Assembly: GCF_000955955.1 (NCBI RefSeq) | Contig: NZ_JYJG01000278.1 | Location: 1 to 18,489, forward strand | Length of the DNA: 18,489 nt | Reading direction: 5' to 3' | DNA from: Lentzea aerocolonigenes | GTDB lineage: Bacteria; Actinomycetota; Actinomycetes; Mycobacteriales; Pseudonocardiaceae | In this document: in pieces, positions 7,725 through 14,126 of the stretch | How the letters are laid out: every line of letters begins with the position of its first letter | Numbering within the stretch: position 1 is the first letter of the stretch | Notes under the pieces: generated by a model | Told to the model about the DNA's origin: nothing | The model's database searches: none | What the model saw: the letters and a program-made list of their open reading frames with translations, nothing else | Made by a program: the position numbers and the translations under genes

Positions 7725-8216
7725 ATGTCCACGACCGCCACCACCCCGCGCCTCGGCGGACGGGTGCTGCTGCTCGACGCCGATGACCGAGTGCTGCTCG
7801 TTCACGCCTGCGATCCGCACGACCGCGGCCATCACTGGTGGGAGCTGCCCGGCGGCGGCCTCGACGAGGGCGAGAAGCCAGAGGACGCCGCCCTGCGCGA
7901 GGTAGCGGAGGAGACGGGAATCATCATTCCGTCCCTGGGGCGCAAGCTGTGGATCCGCGAATCCCGCTTCCACTACAAGGGACGCGACCACCACCGCGAG
8001 GACCACGTCTTCCTTGGCCGCATCACAGACACCGCACCGAAGGTCGCCCTCAAGCCCACGGAGAACGAGAAGGCCGGGCTAATCGAACGGCGCTGGTGGT
8101 CCGCCGCCGAACTTCGCCAGTGCACGGACAAGCTGCTGCCCGCCCGGCTTTCCGCACTGCTTGACGACCTGCTTGCTGGCGTCTTCAGCGCTACGCCCTT
8201 GCGCCTGAGTGACTGA
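7725..8216 (+). CDS. Nudix hydrolase
   Basis: The 163-residue protein carries a perfect Nudix box, G44-x5-E50-x7-REVAEETGI (residues 44-66), preceded by WWELPGG. It should hydrolyse a nucleoside diphosphate linked to another group. The C-terminal part (LIERRWWSAAEL) is standard for the family. The ATG at 7725 has AGGAA about 10 bases upstream. It follows the EEP gene by 61 bp on the same strand, so it may be the last gene of the cassette. Its last 26 bp overlap the end of the convergent regulator gene. The substrate cannot be read from the sequence. Confidence 0.9.
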   Translation: MSTTATTPRLGGRVLLLDADDRVLLVHACDPHDRGHHWWELPGGGLDEGEKPEDAALREVAEETGIIIPSLGRKLWIRESRFHYKGRDHHREDHVFLGRITDTAPKVALKPTENEKAGLIERRWWSAAELRQCTDKLLPARLSALLDDLLAGVFSATPLRLSD

Positions 8217-9153
8217 TCGCGCTGCGGCACCCTTCGCTCCGCTTGGATCGCTTGTTGTGTAAAGGATCCTGGAGCTGCATTGCTGCCTGGCACAACCAGG
8301 CCGATGTCTCTTCTCGCGGTCGCAGAACTGCTTCGAGCGACTCGAGTGCGTGCTCGTAGGGCTGACGCTCACGCTCCGACTCCAGCCAGCTGTCGCCGTG
8401 AATGGTTCGGACGTGCACCACGTCGTCGAAGCGCCTCTCGACGAACCGCATCATTGTGAACGACTTCCCCATGCCGAAGTACGGACCAGCACCACCGTCC
8501 ACCACCTCGATCGCGAGTCCTGGCAAGGATTCCTGAAGTTCATCCAGGTGCAGGAGCTGATCTGCCACGACCCGTGCCCCGCCCACGTTGCTGGTGAGCG
8601 CGGATTCGGACACGATCAGCCGCACAAGGAGTGGGCCGGCGCTACTGCGTTGTGCGCCGTCCCGCGGTCCGATGGCCAGTCGGCTGAGAATCTCCTCCCG
8701 AAGCCTGAAGTCGAGTTCGTGGGCGGTCGCACCCGCCTGCAGCATCGCGGCATGGTGGGCGGCAGTGCGGACGAGTTCGGGAATCGCGTCTGCCGCCACG
8801 ATCACCAGCTCGGACGCCTCGGTCGCGACATCCCAGTAGGTCCAGGTCAGCCGCGGCCACGCGCCACGAGTTACGTAGTCCCACGTCTGCGGATCTCCGA
8901 GACGGTGTGATGCTTGAACGCAGAGTTCGACTTCGTCGTCCGGTACGCCGCACGCACTGGCGATTTTCACGACGTCCATGGGAGAACACCGAATCACCGC
9001 ACTGCTCAGCTGAGACAGCTTCGCCGTGGAGAAACCCACGATCTCCTTCAGGTCCTCCAGAGTCCAGTTCTGCTTCCTGCGCCAGCCGAGCACCCTGCGG
9101 CTGAGCGCGCGAACTTCCAGGCTCGCCTTCCCGTCAATCAGTTTGGCGGCCAT
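8191..9153 (-). CDS. Helix-turn-helix regulator with DUF5753 (Scr1-type)
   Basis: From ATG 9153 the protein has 320 residues. An XRE-type helix-turn-helix (about 15-60: VLGWRRKQNWTLEDLKEIVGFSTAKLSQL) is followed by a DUF5753-like domain that ends with the typical GPYFGMGKSFTMMRF and the VVHVRTIHG segment. Such proteins are abundant in actinomycetes and often sit next to small partner proteins; some regulate development or antibiotic production. The start at 9153 overlaps the preceding membrane-protein gene by 20 bp, and no good ribosome binding site is seen. The frame is open to 9228. The C-terminus has about 20 extra basic residues and overlaps the convergent Nudix gene. Confidence 0.8.
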   Translation of the reverse strand: MAAKLIDGKASLEVRALSRRVLGWRRKQNWTLEDLKEIVGFSTAKLSQLSSAVIRCSPMDVVKIASACGVPDDEVELCVQASHRLGDPQTWDYVTRGAWPRLTWTYWDVATEASELVIVAADAIPELVRTAAHHAAMLQAGATAHELDFRLREEILSRLAIGPRDGAQRSSAGPLLVRLIVSESALTSNVGGARVVADQLLHLDELQESLPGLAIEVVDGGAGPYFGMGKSFTMMRFVERRFDDVVHVRTIHGDSWLESERERQPYEHALESLEAVLRPREETSAWLCQAAMQLQDPLHNKRSKRSEGCRSAISHSGARA

Positions 9154-9565
9154 CGGTCTCAGTAAGCGTTGCGGTAGCACGTTCGACGACTGCGGCGACG
9201 TAAAGACCTGCCTTGAGTTGGCTGTCACGTCGTTGCATCTGAAGGACGATGTCGAGCAGGAGAAGAGTCACCGCGGTGTGGACGATGGCCACAGCGAGAG
9301 CGGGCAAGTCTTGCGACGTGAAGGCGGCGAAACCTCCGAACGCCAAACTGGCGGTGAGCAGCACGAGACCCGCAGGCCGTGAGAGCAGTGCGCGTCCAGA
9401 GGGAAACGCCTTGTCGACGTGTCGCTGGATCTCTCGTCGTACACAGACTTCTTGGTTCCTGCCAGCGCCGATCGCTTCGCGCTGTCGTTGCACGACAACG
9501 TCCACAGCAGCGTGCTCGATCGTGCAGGCGTCGATCTTGTCCATCAGTTCGTCCACTTTCAACAC
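9134..9565 (-). CDS. Small membrane protein with two transmembrane helices
   Basis: The 143-residue frame has an amphipathic N-terminal half (about 1-58), a first membrane helix at about 64-83 (PAGLVLLTASLAFGGFAAFT), a short loop, a second helix at about 88-110 and a polar tail. I do not recognise a family. The GTG start at 9565 has a poor ribosome binding site; ATG 9544 (eighth codon) is an alternative. It lies between the zinc-finger gene (24-bp gap) and the HTH-DUF5753 gene (20-bp overlap), so all three are probably one transcript. A role as a membrane partner of the regulator is speculation. Confidence 0.62.
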   Translation of the reverse strand: MLKVDELMDKIDACTIEHAAVDVVVQRQREAIGAGRNQEVCVRREIQRHVDKAFPSGRALLSRPAGLVLLTASLAFGGFAAFTSQDLPALAVAIVHTAVTLLLLDIVLQMQRRDSQLKAGLYVAAVVERATATLTETDGRQTD

Positions 9566-9589
9566 TCGTGAGGCATCGGAAGGTCTTCA

Positions 9590-9958
9590 TCAGGCGGCGC
9601 TGATGTCGACCTGCTGGTCCAGCTCGACAGCGAGCAGTGCCAGCGTGGTGACGAGGTCTCTGAACTGCGTGGCCTTGTCCGCGGGCGGCAAGGTTTGGCC
9701 TTCCAGTTGATCGCCTTCTACGGCGGGAGAGGCCTTCGACTTCGCTGACCTCGGCCATGGCAGGAGGTGTTCGTGCTCTCGCCACACCGCGTCGCACTTC
9801 TTGCAGGTGGGCCAGCACCGTTCAGAGTCCGCCCACTTGTCGGTCGACGCGGTGACTTCGAGGTCGCAAAGGGTGTTGCCCACCTCGTTCGCGACGAGTT
9901 CCTGAGGTATCGCGTGGCGCGACCCCTCGTGGGGCTGCCACTTGAAAGGACGAGACAT
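9590..9958 (-). CDS. Actinobacterial zinc-finger small protein
   Basis: The 122-residue protein begins MSRPFKWQPHEGSRHAIP and contains His15, Cys31 and the pair Cys52-x2-Cys55 (CWPTCKKCDAVWRE), the H-C-C-C pattern of a zinc-finger family common in actinomycetes and often found beside HTH-DUF5753 or whiB-type regulators. The C-terminal third is Ala/Leu-rich and may form a helix. The ATG at 9958 has a weak GGGAAG about nine bases before it. It is the first gene of the minus-strand set and shares its palindrome-rich upstream region with the divergent XRE-TPR regulator. Function is unknown; protein or DNA contact is plausible. Confidence 0.75.
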   Translation of the reverse strand: MSRPFKWQPHEGSRHAIPQELVANEVGNTLCDLEVTASTDKWADSERCWPTCKKCDAVWREHEHLLPWPRSAKSKASPAVEGDQLEGQTLPPADKATQFRDLVTTLALLAVELDQQVDISAA

Positions 9959-10031
9959 GACCGATCACTTCCCGTGAACCTGTGCGTGTCGAACGCTCGT
10001 GGTGTCGGCGGTGACCTACTGAAACCTGCTT

Positions 10032-10043
10032 GCGGATATCCGC
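10032..10043. promoter_or_regulatory. Perfect 12-bp palindrome GCGGATATCCGC
   Basis: This palindrome lies 74 bp upstream of the zinc-finger gene in the divergent region 9959-10221. It could be an operator; no matching second copy is seen in the window. Confidence 0.3.
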
Positions 10044-10068
10044 GCCAGCCCGCGAAGCTGCCTCAAAT

Positions 10069-10087
10069 GTCCCCTGAACGTCCCCTG
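10069..10087. repeat. Direct repeat GTCCCCTG with 11-bp period
   Basis: GTCCCCTG occurs at 10069-10076 and again at 10080-10087, one helical turn apart. An adjoining short inverted repeat GTAGA-GCT-TCTAC spans 10087-10099. The arrangement suits a DNA-binding protein that sits on one face of the helix, but no regulator has been matched to it. Confidence 0.4.
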
Positions 10088-10118
10088 TAGAGCTTCTACC
10101 AGCGGTAACAAAGCCCTG

Positions 10119-10150
10119 ACCCAATTGGGTGATATTGGAGCGATCCCAAT
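10119..10150. promoter_or_regulatory. Clustered CCCAAT/ATTGGG palindromes between divergent genes
   Basis: ACCCAATTGGGT (10119-10130) is a perfect 12-bp palindrome. Four bases later ATTGG-N7-CCAAT (10134-10150) forms a second inverted repeat that reuses the half-site CCCAAT at 10145-10150. The cluster lies about 70 bp before the XRE-TPR gene and 160 bp from the divergent zinc-finger gene. It is a likely operator pair for one of the adjacent HTH regulators. Confidence 0.5.
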
Positions 10151-10221
10151 AGGTCTGCTCGTGGAGACGGTTTCTCGGGCTACGCTGCTGGTTAGGCGAA
10201 TCCGTGTTAGGGGAGACCGCG

Positions 10222-11391
10222 ATGGCACCGCCGCGGAAGGCACTGACTGACCGTCGCAAGGCGGAGGGATTCTCGCGGGAATCGCTGGCGTTCGTGGTCG
10301 GAGTCGCCGAGAAGACGGTCGGCAAGTGGGAACGCAACGAGGCGACTCCTGAGCCGCTGAACCAACCGCGTCTCGCCAAGGCGCTCAGGCTCACCACCCA
10401 GAAGCTGATCGACCTCCTCAACGCGGACGCCGAGCCTGAGGTGCAAGATGGCCTCGATCGGGTCGAATGGGCGCTCGCGAACCCGTCGCAAGCCGACTTC
10501 GAAGCCGTTGCCCGGCTTCGCAACCACGTCGTCGAGCTGGGAGAGCGCTACGACCGCGAGCGGTCGACCGCGTTGCTCGCCGAGGCGGGGCAGCTGCTGG
10601 GACAGGTTCGGTTTCTTCGGCAGCACGCGCACCGGTACGGCGTGAAGCGGGACCTGCTCGCGGCAGAGGCCGAGGCGGCGACGCTCATGGGGCAGTTCGC
10701 CTGGGACGCCTCCCAGCGCCGGGATCACCTCGAGGCGAGGAAGCACTTCGATCGTGCTGCGGAAGCCGCGCGCGAGATCAACGACCCGGTGCTGGAGAGC
10801 ATCGCGCTGCTCCGGACTTCGTACGTCGCGCTCTACGGCGAAGACGACGCGCGTGACGGCCTCCGACTGACGGAGCAAGCTGCTGTTGCTGCGCGCGGAA
10901 ACAGTGAAGTCCTGGAAGGCCTTGCGGTGCTGCACACCGCCGAGGCGCACGCGATGCTCGGCGAACGCCGAGCCTGCGAAAGGGCACTCGACCTGGCGCA
11001 GGACCACTTCGGGCAGAAGACCGAGGACGACCCGGTGCCGGAGATGTTCTCCCAGACGCAGCACGACCGGCTGGCCGGCGCCTGCTACCTGCGCCTGGAG
11101 GACACGACCAAAGCCCAGCCCAGCCTGGAACGGGTGGCGGTCCAGACGCGGTCGCGGTCGAAGTCCCGCAGCATCGCGCTGGCCAACCTCAGCCTGACCC
11201 ACATCCTGCAGCGTGACCTCGAACAGGCGGCCGCGAGCTTGCATCTGGCGATCGACTCGGTTGAGGGAACCTGGGGCGGTGGCGGCCTCAAGGTCATTTT
11301 CAATGTGGCGAGAGAGCTTCGCCCTTGGCGCGCGGAACCTGTGGTAGATCAGGTGTACGACCGCCTGCTGACCGTGATGGCGGCGACCTAG
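10222..11391 (+). CDS. XRE-family regulator with TPR-like repeats
   Basis: The 389-residue protein has an N-terminal XRE helix-turn-helix (about 5-55: LTDRRKAEGFSRESLAFVVG, then KTVGKWERNEATPEPLNQPRLAKAL). A long all-helical region follows, with TPR-like units from about 100 to the end (for example LEARKHFDRAAEAAREINDP, LRLTEQAAVAA, ACERALDLAQ). Such proteins read a peptide or protein signal through the repeats in other Gram-positive bacteria; the ligand here is unknown. The ATG at 10222 is preceded by AGGGGAGA; an upstream TTG (10204) is less likely. The stop codon overlaps the GGAGG that serves the next gene, so the two are cotranscribed. Confidence 0.83.
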   Translation: MAPPRKALTDRRKAEGFSRESLAFVVGVAEKTVGKWERNEATPEPLNQPRLAKALRLTTQKLIDLLNADAEPEVQDGLDRVEWALANPSQADFEAVARLRNHVVELGERYDRERSTALLAEAGQLLGQVRFLRQHAHRYGVKRDLLAAEAEAATLMGQFAWDASQRRDHLEARKHFDRAAEAAREINDPVLESIALLRTSYVALYGEDDARDGLRLTEQAAVAARGNSEVLEGLAVLHTAEAHAMLGERRACERALDLAQDHFGQKTEDDPVPEMFSQTQHDRLAGACYLRLEDTTKAQPSLERVAVQTRSRSKSRSIALANLSLTHILQRDLEQAAASLHLAIDSVEGTWGGGGLKVIFNVARELRPWRAEPVVDQVYDRLLTVMAAT

Positions 11392-11402
11392 GAGGCTAGT
11401 TC

Positions 11403-12134
11403 GTGGGCAGTCCCGGCGATGGCAAGAACGAAGTCCGTCACCGCGTCTGGGACCTGCTGGCCGAACACGGGGCTGCTCCGCCGGACGTGCACGGGTCGAT
11501 CCCGAACTTCGTAGGTGCCGAAGCAGCTGCGAACAAGCTGGCCGAACTCGCCATCTGGAAGGCCGCGCGCGTGGTCAAGGCCGTGCCCGACAAACCGCAG
11601 ATTCCGGTTCGAGTGCTGGGCCTCTCGCAGGGCAAGCTGATCTACCTCGCGGTCCCGAAGCTCGCTGGGGCGAAGCCGTTCTACGAATTGGATCCGGCGA
11701 ACCTGCCTGTGCCGCCGGCAGAGGCCGCCATACCCAAGGTCGCGGCCACCTTCGCGAGGACCGTCGACACCGACGAGATGCCGCAGGTGGATCTGATCGT
11801 GTGCGGCTCGGTCGCGGTTGACCGCCGGGGCGCGCGGCTCGGCAAGGGTGCGGGCTACGCGGACATCGAGGTCGCCCTGCTCCAGGAAGCCGGGCTCATC
11901 CACGAAGCGACACCCATCGTCACGACGGTGCACGACCTTCAGGTGGTCGAGGACGAGCTGCCGGAGACGAGCCACGACTTCTCGGTCGACTTCATCATCA
12001 CGCCGACGCAGGTCATCGAGTGCGGTCCGTCTCGCCGGCCGGAAGGCATCCTCTGGTCGGAGATCGACCCGGCGAAGGTGGCTGCCATCCCAGCCCTTGC
12101 CTTGCGCGCGGCACAAAGACCCCCGATCGAGTGA
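11403..12134 (+). CDS. 5-formyltetrahydrofolate cyclo-ligase-like protein (MTHFSD type)
   Basis: The 243-residue protein has the fold and the phosphate-binding signature of 5-formyltetrahydrofolate cyclo-ligases: RLGKGAGYADIE at about 145-156, in place of the classical RLGYGGGYYDR. KNEVRHRVWDLL near the N-terminus and IPNFVGAEAAANKL correspond to the ATP-binding start of the family. The GKGxGYADxE form is typical of the MTHFSD-like branch, whose true substrate is uncertain. The GTG at 11403 has GGAGG seven bases upstream, and that GGAGG begins within the stop codon of the XRE-TPR gene. It may act on a folate, or have moved to another role under the regulator. Confidence 0.8.
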   Translation: MGSPGDGKNEVRHRVWDLLAEHGAAPPDVHGSIPNFVGAEAAANKLAELAIWKAARVVKAVPDKPQIPVRVLGLSQGKLIYLAVPKLAGAKPFYELDPANLPVPPAEAAIPKVAATFARTVDTDEMPQVDLIVCGSVAVDRRGARLGKGAGYADIEVALLQEAGLIHEATPIVTTVHDLQVVEDELPETSHDFSVDFIITPTQVIECGPSRRPEGILWSEIDPAKVAAIPALALRAAQRPPIE

Positions 12135-12195
12135 TCACGGCGTTCTCGCAGCTCAGGGCTGGTCGAGGGGACACATCGGGGACCTCCTGGGGACG

Positions 12196-12276
12196 ATGGA
12201 GGTGTTCCGGTACACAGCTCCACCCGGCTTGGCTATGGCGTCCCAGCCAGCGCAGAAAGCCGAGGTGGCTCCGTGA
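12196..12276 (+). CDS. Possible 26-residue leader peptide or small protein
   Basis: ATG 12196 opens a 26-codon frame (MEVFRYTAPPGLAMASQPAQ..., ending KAEVAP). Its TGA overlaps the next gene's GTG as GTGA, a typical coupled arrangement. GGGGA lies just upstream. It may be a coupling leader or chance. Confidence 0.3.
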   Translation: MEVFRYTAPPGLAMASQPAQKAEVAP

Positions 12277-12914
12277 GCACGCAGGCGCCTGTCGAACCCA
12301 GCCGTATCATCGCGCCGTACATCACCACCTGGTCCGCTGAGCAAGATCTGCCGTCGAGAGTGGTGGAACATCCCCTCGGCGGCATCGGCTACGCAGACGA
12401 GGGGCTAGGAGATCGCGACGCCCACGGAGTGCTGTGGAGTCGCATCGGCGTCCGTGCGGGAACCGGCCGTCCCGAGTTCGGGAAGGTGCACCCGCTGAGG
12501 CAGCGGCGCGCCATGCGCAAGCTGCTGTGCCAGGTGTGCGGTGGCCCGGCCGACCGCACGGACGAGGGCGTTCTCTGGTTGTTGCGCGACTACCGCGGCG
12601 ACTGGCCGAGCTGGCCGGAAGGCATGGCGTCGACAGAGCCACCCGCGTGCGTGTTGTGCGTCGCGATCTCGCTGAAGCGCTGTCCGGCGCTTCACCGCGG
12701 CGCTGTTGCCGTCCGCGTTCGTGAGTGCCCGATCGCGGGTGTGCGTGGCGCGATCTACCAGCGGGGCCTGTTCGGGCCGACCGCCGTTTCAGCAGCCAAC
12801 GTCGCCTACGAAGATCCGGACATTTGTTGGACGGTCGCTTCGGCGCTGATCCGCGAGTTGAAGGGGTGCGTACAGATATCGCTTGAAGAACTCATTGCGA
12901 CTCTTGACGCGTGA
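12273..12914 (+). CDS. Conserved actinobacterial Cys-rich protein of unknown function
   Basis: The 213-residue protein looks like a family widespread in actinomycetes without known function: IIAPYITTWSAEQ, GIGYADEG, HPLRQRRAMRKLLCQVCGGPADRTDEGVLWLLRD and PACVLC. Cys86-x2-Cys89 and Cys126-x2-Cys129 (with Cys137) suggest a bound zinc. There is no signal peptide or membrane helix. The GTG start at 12273 has GAGGTGG upstream and overlaps a possible 26-residue frame. A 138-bp gap separates it from the cyclo-ligase-like gene. Members are often found near HTH regulators, as here, but the link to function is inference. Confidence 0.75.
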   Translation: MSTQAPVEPSRIIAPYITTWSAEQDLPSRVVEHPLGGIGYADEGLGDRDAHGVLWSRIGVRAGTGRPEFGKVHPLRQRRAMRKLLCQVCGGPADRTDEGVLWLLRDYRGDWPSWPEGMASTEPPACVLCVAISLKRCPALHRGAVAVRVRECPIAGVRGAIYQRGLFGPTAVSAANVAYEDPDICWTVASALIRELKGCVQISLEELIATLDA

Positions 12915-12923
12915 ACGACCGGG

Positions 12924-12958
12924 TTGCATACTCCCTTAACCTCAAGTTAATCGATTAA
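12924..12958 (+). promoter_or_regulatory. LacI-type operator overlapping the promoter of the sugar operon
   Basis: TTAATCGATTAA (12947-12958) is a perfect 12-bp palindrome with the central CG usual for LacI-family sites. TTGCAT at 12924-12929 could be a -35 box, and the -10 region (17-bp spacer) falls inside the palindrome, as expected for autorepression. A second small repeat, TTAAC-N5-GTTAA (12936-12950), overlaps it. The palindrome ends 32 bp before the LacI start. Confidence 0.65.
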
Positions 12959-12990
12959 ACAAACTGGTGACAACGGGAAGGGGTGCCGCG

Positions 12991-14019
12991 ATGGTCCGCG
13001 TCCGGATGGCCGACGTGGCGGCCCGCGCCGGTGTCTCCACGGCGACGGTGTCGATGGTCCTGAACGGGGTCAACTCGACGCGCATCTCGCCGCAGACCCA
13101 GCAACGCGTGCGCGAAGCCGCGGAGGCCGTCGGCTACAAGCCGAACTCCGTGGCCCGCAGTCTGCGGACGCAGCAGACCCGCATGGTCGGTCTCATCTCG
13201 GACACCATCGCCAGCACGCCGTTCGCCGGGCGGATGCTGGCCGGGGCCAACGACGTCGCTCGCGAACAGGGGCACCTGGTGGTCCTAGTCGACACCGAAC
13301 GCGATGCCGAGGCAGAGCGCCAGGCTCTGCACGCTCTGAACGGGCAGCAGGTCGACGCCGTCATCTACGCGTGCATGTGGCATCGAGTGGTCGAGGTGCC
13401 GCCGGGGCTGCCCGAGGACGCGGTCCTGCTCGACTGCGCTCCGGCCGGGGGAGGCCGGGCCGCGGTCGTGCCGGATGAGCGGGCCGGTGGAAGAGTCGCG
13501 GTGCGGGAGCTGGTGGCTGCCGGGCATCGCCGGATCGCTTTCCTGGACGCCGAGGAACGGTTCGAGCTCGTCGCCTCGCGGCTGCGGTACGAGGGCTACC
13601 TCGAGGTGCTGGCGGAGGCCGGGATCGAGCCGGACCCCGCCTTGCACGTGCGGGCCGAGCCCGTGGCGGGCGGCGGGCGGGACGCGGCCCGGCGGTTGCT
13701 GGATCTGCCAGAGCGGCCCACCGCGATGTTCTGCTTCAACGACCGCATGGCGATGGGCGCCTACGCGGCCGCGCACCACTGTGGACTGTCGGTTCCCCGC
13801 GACCTGTCCATCGTCGGCTACGACGACCAGCAACTGGTCGCGGCCGAACTCGACCCTCCACTCACGACGATCGCGCTGCCGCACTACGAAATGGGGCGAT
13901 GGGCGATGGAGGTGGCCCTCGGGCTGCGCCAGGCGGATCCCGAAGTCCCGCATCTCATGCCGTGCCCGCTCATCAGGCGGGCCTCGGTGAGCCCGCCGCC
14001 GACCCAGTTTGGCGACTGA
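12991..14019 (+). CDS. LacI-family transcriptional repressor of the fructan operon
   Basis: The 342-residue protein has the N-terminal LacI helix-turn-helix (residues 5-25: RMADVAARAGVSTATVSMVLNG), the hinge helix (YKPNSVARSLRT, 50-60) and the periplasmic-binding-type effector domain (MVGLISDTIASTPFAGRMLAGA to LSIVGYDDQQLVAAELDPPLTTI). The ATG at 12991 with GGAAGGGG upstream is preferred to GTG 12967, which has no ribosome binding site. A TTAATCGATTAA palindrome lies just before the gene, so it probably represses itself and the downstream sugar genes until a fructose-containing sugar binds. Confidence 0.9.
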   Translation: MVRVRMADVAARAGVSTATVSMVLNGVNSTRISPQTQQRVREAAEAVGYKPNSVARSLRTQQTRMVGLISDTIASTPFAGRMLAGANDVAREQGHLVVLVDTERDAEAERQALHALNGQQVDAVIYACMWHRVVEVPPGLPEDAVLLDCAPAGGGRAAVVPDERAGGRVAVRELVAAGHRRIAFLDAEERFELVASRLRYEGYLEVLAEAGIEPDPALHVRAEPVAGGGRDAARRLLDLPERPTAMFCFNDRMAMGAYAAAHHCGLSVPRDLSIVGYDDQQLVAAELDPPLTTIALPHYEMGRWAMEVALGLRQADPEVPHLMPCPLIRRASVSPPPTQFGD

Positions 14020-14058
14020 CCGGCGGCGGAGCTCACTTTCGTTGCACTGCACACCCAC

Positions 14059-14078
14059 ATGGCAGTTGGCGCTGCCAT
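14059..14078. repeat. Hairpin with perfect 7-bp arms before the binding-protein gene
   Basis: ATGGCAG-TTGGCG-CTGCCAT lies in the 107-bp gap between the LacI gene and the binding-protein gene. It has no U-tract, so it may be a leader hairpin, a weak attenuator or an operator; differential expression of the abundant binding protein would fit. Confidence 0.4.
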
Positions 14079-14126
14079 CGAGCACGGAGGCGACGGCCGG
14101 TCGCGCTCCGGGAAAGAGACTGCACG

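Noticed and set aside
10207..11244. 345-residue minus-strand frame opposite the XRE-TPR gene
   Set aside because: It is a shadow in GC-rich coding DNA with no recognisable fold and no ribosome binding site.
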